Below, in pieces: positions 5,455 to 7,531 of a stretch of 7,531 nt of DNA. The DNA is from JBOGHU01 sp050742255 (lineage in GTDB: Bacteria; Actinomycetota; Acidimicrobiia; Acidimicrobiales; CADCSY01): contig JBOGHU010000063.1 in assembly GCA_050742255.1 (NCBI GenBank), positions 1 to 7,531 of the forward strand, in the 5' to 3' direction. The number at the start of each line of letters is the position of its first letter. Position 1 is the first letter of the stretch. A program made the translations under genes and the position numbers. The notes beneath the pieces are model-generated. The model worked only from the letters and a program-made list of their open reading frames with translations, had not been told where the DNA came from and ran no database searches.

Positions 5455-5964
5455 GTGACCGGCGACTACCTGGCGATCGTCGTGATGCTCGTCCTGGCGG
5501 TCGCGTTCGTGTTCCTCAGCCTGGCCACCACCAGGCTCCTGGCCCCGAGCCGCTCGACCACGGCCAAGGACGGGCCGTACGAGTGCGGCATCGTCCCCAG
5601 CCGCGAGCCCCCCGAGCGCTTCCCGGTGCGCTTCTACCTGGTGGCCATGATCTTCATCCTCTTCGACATCGAGATCATCTTCCTGTTCCCCTGGGCGGTG
5701 ACCTACCGGGAGCTGGGCGCGTACGGCCTGGGCGCCGTGCTCGTGTTCGTCGTGCCCTTCTTCCTCTCGTTCCTCTGGGAGATCGCCGAGGGCGGGCTCG
5801 ACTGGGGGCCGCTCGGGCGCAAGGGCCAGCTCGATCCCGCCGCCACCCTGGGCCGCACCACCGAGTCCAGCGTGCGGCGGGTAGGTGTGGATGCGCCCGC
5901 GCCCCGGGTCGCCCGCCCGCCGGCCCGGTCGAGGGATAAGGCGAAGGAGGAGGTGGGCGCCTGA
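5455..5964 (+). CDS. nuoA: NADH-quinone oxidoreductase subunit A
   Basis: A 169-residue membrane subunit of complex I near the quinone channel. Family marks are YECG (42-45), and PVRFYLVAMIFILFDIEIIF (57-76) with its conserved acidic residues in the second helix. Three helices lie at about 6-28, 61-81 and 90-110. The C-terminus runs some 45 residues beyond the third helix region (about 124-169) as an Arg/Pro/Ala-rich basic tail, longer than in most NuoA proteins; its end contains the ribosome binding site of nuoB. Start is GTG 5455, 16 bases after the previous stop; only a weak TAGGTGG (5436-5442) precedes it. The stop shares one base with the nuoB ATG. Confidence 0.95.
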   Translation: MTGDYLAIVVMLVLAVAFVFLSLATTRLLAPSRSTTAKDGPYECGIVPSREPPERFPVRFYLVAMIFILFDIEIIFLFPWAVTYRELGAYGLGAVLVFVVPFFLSFLWEIAEGGLDWGPLGRKGQLDPAATLGRTTESSVRRVGVDAPAPRVARPPARSRDKAKEEVGA

Positions 5965-6530
5965 TGCCGCTCGGCGCGGGGCTCGAGGGTCTCCAGCACA
6001 ACTTCCTCACCGGGAGGGTGGAGGAAGCCGTCAAGTGGGCCCGGCGCAACAGCGTGTGGCCGGCCACCTTCGGCCTGGCGTGCTGCGCCATCGAGATGAT
6101 GGCCACCGGGGCGGCCCACTACGACCTGGCCCGCTTCGGCATGGAGGTCTTCCGGCCCTCGCCCCGCCAGGCCGACCTCATGATCGTGGCCGGGCGGGTC
6201 AGCCAGAAGATGGCCCCCGTGCTGCGCCAGGTCTACGACCAGATGATGGAGCCCAAGTGGGTCATCTCCATGGGGGTGTGCGCCTCCACGGGCGGCATGT
6301 TCAACAACTACGCCATCGTCCAGGGGGTGGACCAGGTCGTGCCCGTCGACGTGTACGCCCCCGGCTGCCCGCCCAACCCCGAGACCCTGCTGCACTCCAT
6401 CCTGACCCTCCACGAGCTGATCCGGACCGGCGAGATCACCCGGCGTAGGGCGGGCACCGCCGGTGCCGAGGTCCATGTCGAGGGACGGGATCGTTCCTCG
6501 GCCCCCGTGTACGTGGGCACGCCCCGGTGA
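5964..6530 (+). CDS. nuoB: NADH-quinone oxidoreductase subunit B
   Basis: A 188-residue peripheral-arm subunit that carries the last iron-sulfur cluster (N2), the donor to quinone. The four cluster ligands are visible: the adjacent C40-C41 in GLACCAIEMM, C106 in MGVCASTGG and C135 in YAPGCPPNPE. The usual VDVYAPGCPP segment and the following helix are intact, and length is typical. A strong AAGGAGGAGG (5944-5953) lies 10 bases before ATG 5964. The C-terminal ~25 residues (after the RTGEITRRR stretch) are variable and polar. The end overlaps the nuoC start by 4 bases (GTGA). Confidence 0.97.
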   Translation: MPLGAGLEGLQHNFLTGRVEEAVKWARRNSVWPATFGLACCAIEMMATGAAHYDLARFGMEVFRPSPRQADLMIVAGRVSQKMAPVLRQVYDQMMEPKWVISMGVCASTGGMFNNYAIVQGVDQVVPVDVYAPGCPPNPETLLHSILTLHELIRTGEITRRRAGTAGAEVHVEGRDRSSAPVYVGTPR

Positions 6531-7060
6531 GCGACGAGGGCGCCAACGAGGGCGGTGAGGCGGCGAGCGACGAGGGCGTGGCCGAGGCCATCCACGGGGT
6601 GCCCCTCACACGGGTGCGCGACGAGATGGTCCTGCACCCGGGCCGGGAGCGCTACCCGAGCCTCGTGGCCGACCTGGCCGCCGACGGCCTCCGCTTCTGT
6701 GCCGACGTCACCGCCTCCGACTACCTGACCCACCCCGGCCGGTCGGACCTGCCCGAGGGCGTGGCCCCCGAGCGCTTCGAGGTGGTGGTCAGCCTGGTGT
6801 CCTTCGAGGGCCGCCGGCGGCTCCGGCTGCGGGTGCAGGTGCCCGAGGGCGATCCCACCGTGGCCTCCCTGTACGAGCTGCATCCGGGCACCGAGGCCAT
6901 GGAGCGCGAGGTCTACGACATGTTCGGCATCGTCTTCGATGGCCACCCCGACCTCACCCGGATCCTCATGCCCGAGGACTGGGAGGGCCACCCGCTGCGC
7001 AAGGACTACGCCGTGGGACGCAACCCCGTGCAGTTCAAGGAGGCGCCGGGGCCGCGGTAG
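6527..7060 (+). CDS. nuoC: NADH-quinone oxidoreductase subunit C (30 kDa)
   Basis: A 177-residue peripheral-arm subunit of complex I that binds next to NuoD at the quinone module. The family signature is complete near the C-terminus: the ERE-VYDMFGI-F-GHPDL-RIL-PEDW-GHPLRKDY pattern runs from about 125 to 160. The N-terminal 20 residues are a Gly/Glu/Asp/Ser-rich low-complexity segment with a repeated SDEG, encoded by a partly repeated GCGACGAGGGCG. It starts with GTG inside the nuoB stop, so nuoB and nuoC are translationally coupled. It is a separate NuoC, not a NuoCD fusion. No nuoD follows in the visible part. Confidence 0.96.
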   Translation: MSDEGANEGGEAASDEGVAEAIHGVPLTRVRDEMVLHPGRERYPSLVADLAADGLRFCADVTASDYLTHPGRSDLPEGVAPERFEVVVSLVSFEGRRRLRLRVQVPEGDPTVASLYELHPGTEAMEREVYDMFGIVFDGHPDLTRILMPEDWEGHPLRKDYAVGRNPVQFKEAPGPR

Positions 7061-7103
7061 AGGCCTCGGGGCGGCGTACGCATTCGGCTGCCCTCCCGCA
7101 GAC

Positions 7104-7531
7104 GTGGCCGATCCCGAGCTCGCCTCGCTGGCCGCCCAGGTGGGCGCCACCCTCGTCCCCCGGGTCGGAGGCGTCGCCGTGGGGCTTGCCTGCCGGGGCG
7201 TTACCCACACGACGGCGTTCGGCCGCCTGGACGTGGGCGACAGCCTCGACGTGGGCTCGATCACCAAGGTCTTCACCGGCCTCCTTCTGGCGGACATGGC
7301 TCAGCGGGACCAGGTCGGCGTGGAGGACACGGTGGCCGACCACGCGCCCGGCGGGGTGGCGGGGCGCCGGTGGGCCGGCGAGGTCAGCCTCCTGGACCTG
7401 GCCACCCACGCCTCGGGGCTGCCGAGCGTGCCCCGGCGCCGGCCGGCCAGAGGGTTCCCTCAGCCCGCCGGTCCCTACGCCGGCAGCCGTCCCGACGACC
7501 TCTTCCGGGAGCTGCCCCGGCGGCGGCCCGC
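7104..7531 (+). CDS. Serine beta-lactamase-family hydrolase, 5' part
   Basis: The first 142 codons of a gene that leaves the window on the right. It shows the beta-lactamase/penicillin-binding fold marks of the class C/esterase type: S52-x-x-K55 in GSITKVFTGLLLADM, which carries the catalytic serine and lysine, and then LLDLATHASGLP (96-107). The YxN motif expected next lies past the edge. No signal peptide or lipobox is seen, so the visible form would be cytoplasmic unless the start is elsewhere. GTG 7104 is the first usable start after nuoC (no ATG, GTG or TTG in frame in 7059-7103), and it lacks a clear Shine-Dalgarno. Members cleave or transfer acyl groups on varied substrates; which one here cannot be told, and antibiotic resistance should not be assumed. 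Its place after nuoC is unusual. Confidence 0.88.
   Translation, partial: MADPELASLAAQVGATLVPRVGGVAVGLACRGVTHTTAFGRLDVGDSLDVGSITKVFTGLLLADMAQRDQVGVEDTVADHAPGGVAGRRWAGEVSLLDLATHASGLPSVPRRRPARGFPQPAGPYAGSRPDDLFRELPRRRP

Noticed and set aside
7069..7093. Hairpin GGGCGGC / GCTGCCC after nuoC as a terminator
   Set aside because: The stem is 7 base pairs with one G-T and an 11-base loop, and no T-run follows; in such GC-rich sequence this is expected by chance.
7104..7531. Antibiotic-resistance beta-lactamase
   Set aside because: Only the general fold motifs (SITK and HASGLP) are visible, there is no signal peptide, and most members of this family are esterases or peptidases of other function.
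1..7531. tRNA, rRNA, CRISPR arrays, insertion sequences or attachment sites
   Set aside because: Reading through the window showed no CRISPR-like spaced repeats, no transposase fragments and no evident tRNA or rRNA segments; the coding regions leave little room for them.

Overview
The window is very GC-rich, with GTG starts common and genes packed tightly on the + strand. Protein style (split b6/subunit-IV cytochrome b, two-helix Rieske, diheme cytochrome c, Ala/Pro/Gly-rich tails) suggests a high-GC actinobacterium, most likely of the Acidimicrobiia type. This lineage call is inference from recalled resemblance; no search was run.

Layout. Positions 1-138 (minus strand) hold the first 46 codons of a divergent gene that runs off the left edge. 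Positions 139-367 are an intergenic control region with a TACAAT -10 box at 324-329 and an overlapping inverted repeat (TGTGA-N6-TCACG, 329-344) that resembles a Rex or CRP/FNR-family operator. From 368 to 7060 nine genes follow on the + strand with gaps of at most about 43 bases and several stop/start overlaps, so they look like one transcription unit: an unrecognised three-helix membrane protein, a two-[4Fe-4S] ferredoxin, cytochrome b6-like subunit, subunit IV-like subunit, Rieske protein, membrane-anchored diheme cytochrome c, a second unrecognised membrane protein, then nuoA, nuoB and nuoC. That makes ten CDS in the run, of which seven form or accompany a cytochrome bc (menaquinol:cytochrome c) complex and three start a complex I operon. 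After a 43-base gap a serine beta-lactamase-family hydrolase begins at 7104 and runs off the right edge; nuoD, normally next after nuoC, is not in the window.

How the genes work together. NuoA/B/C are membrane and peripheral-arm subunits of NADH:quinone oxidoreductase, which reduces menaquinone. The b6/IV/Rieske/diheme c set would reoxidise menaquinol and pass electrons to a terminal oxidase not encoded here. The b6-like subunit keeps the cysteine that in b6f and Bacillus-type complexes binds an extra heme (c_n/c_i) on the cytoplasmic side, and a ferredoxin gene sits directly before it. Together they suggest an electron entry point from ferredoxin into the quinone pool at this complex. The most interesting points are this ferredoxin/heme c_n pairing, the shared N-terminal motif MTE[IV]P[DE]HLLQR in the divergent gene and in subunit IV, the candidate redox-responsive operator, and the two conserved-looking but unnamed membrane proteins flanking the bc genes.
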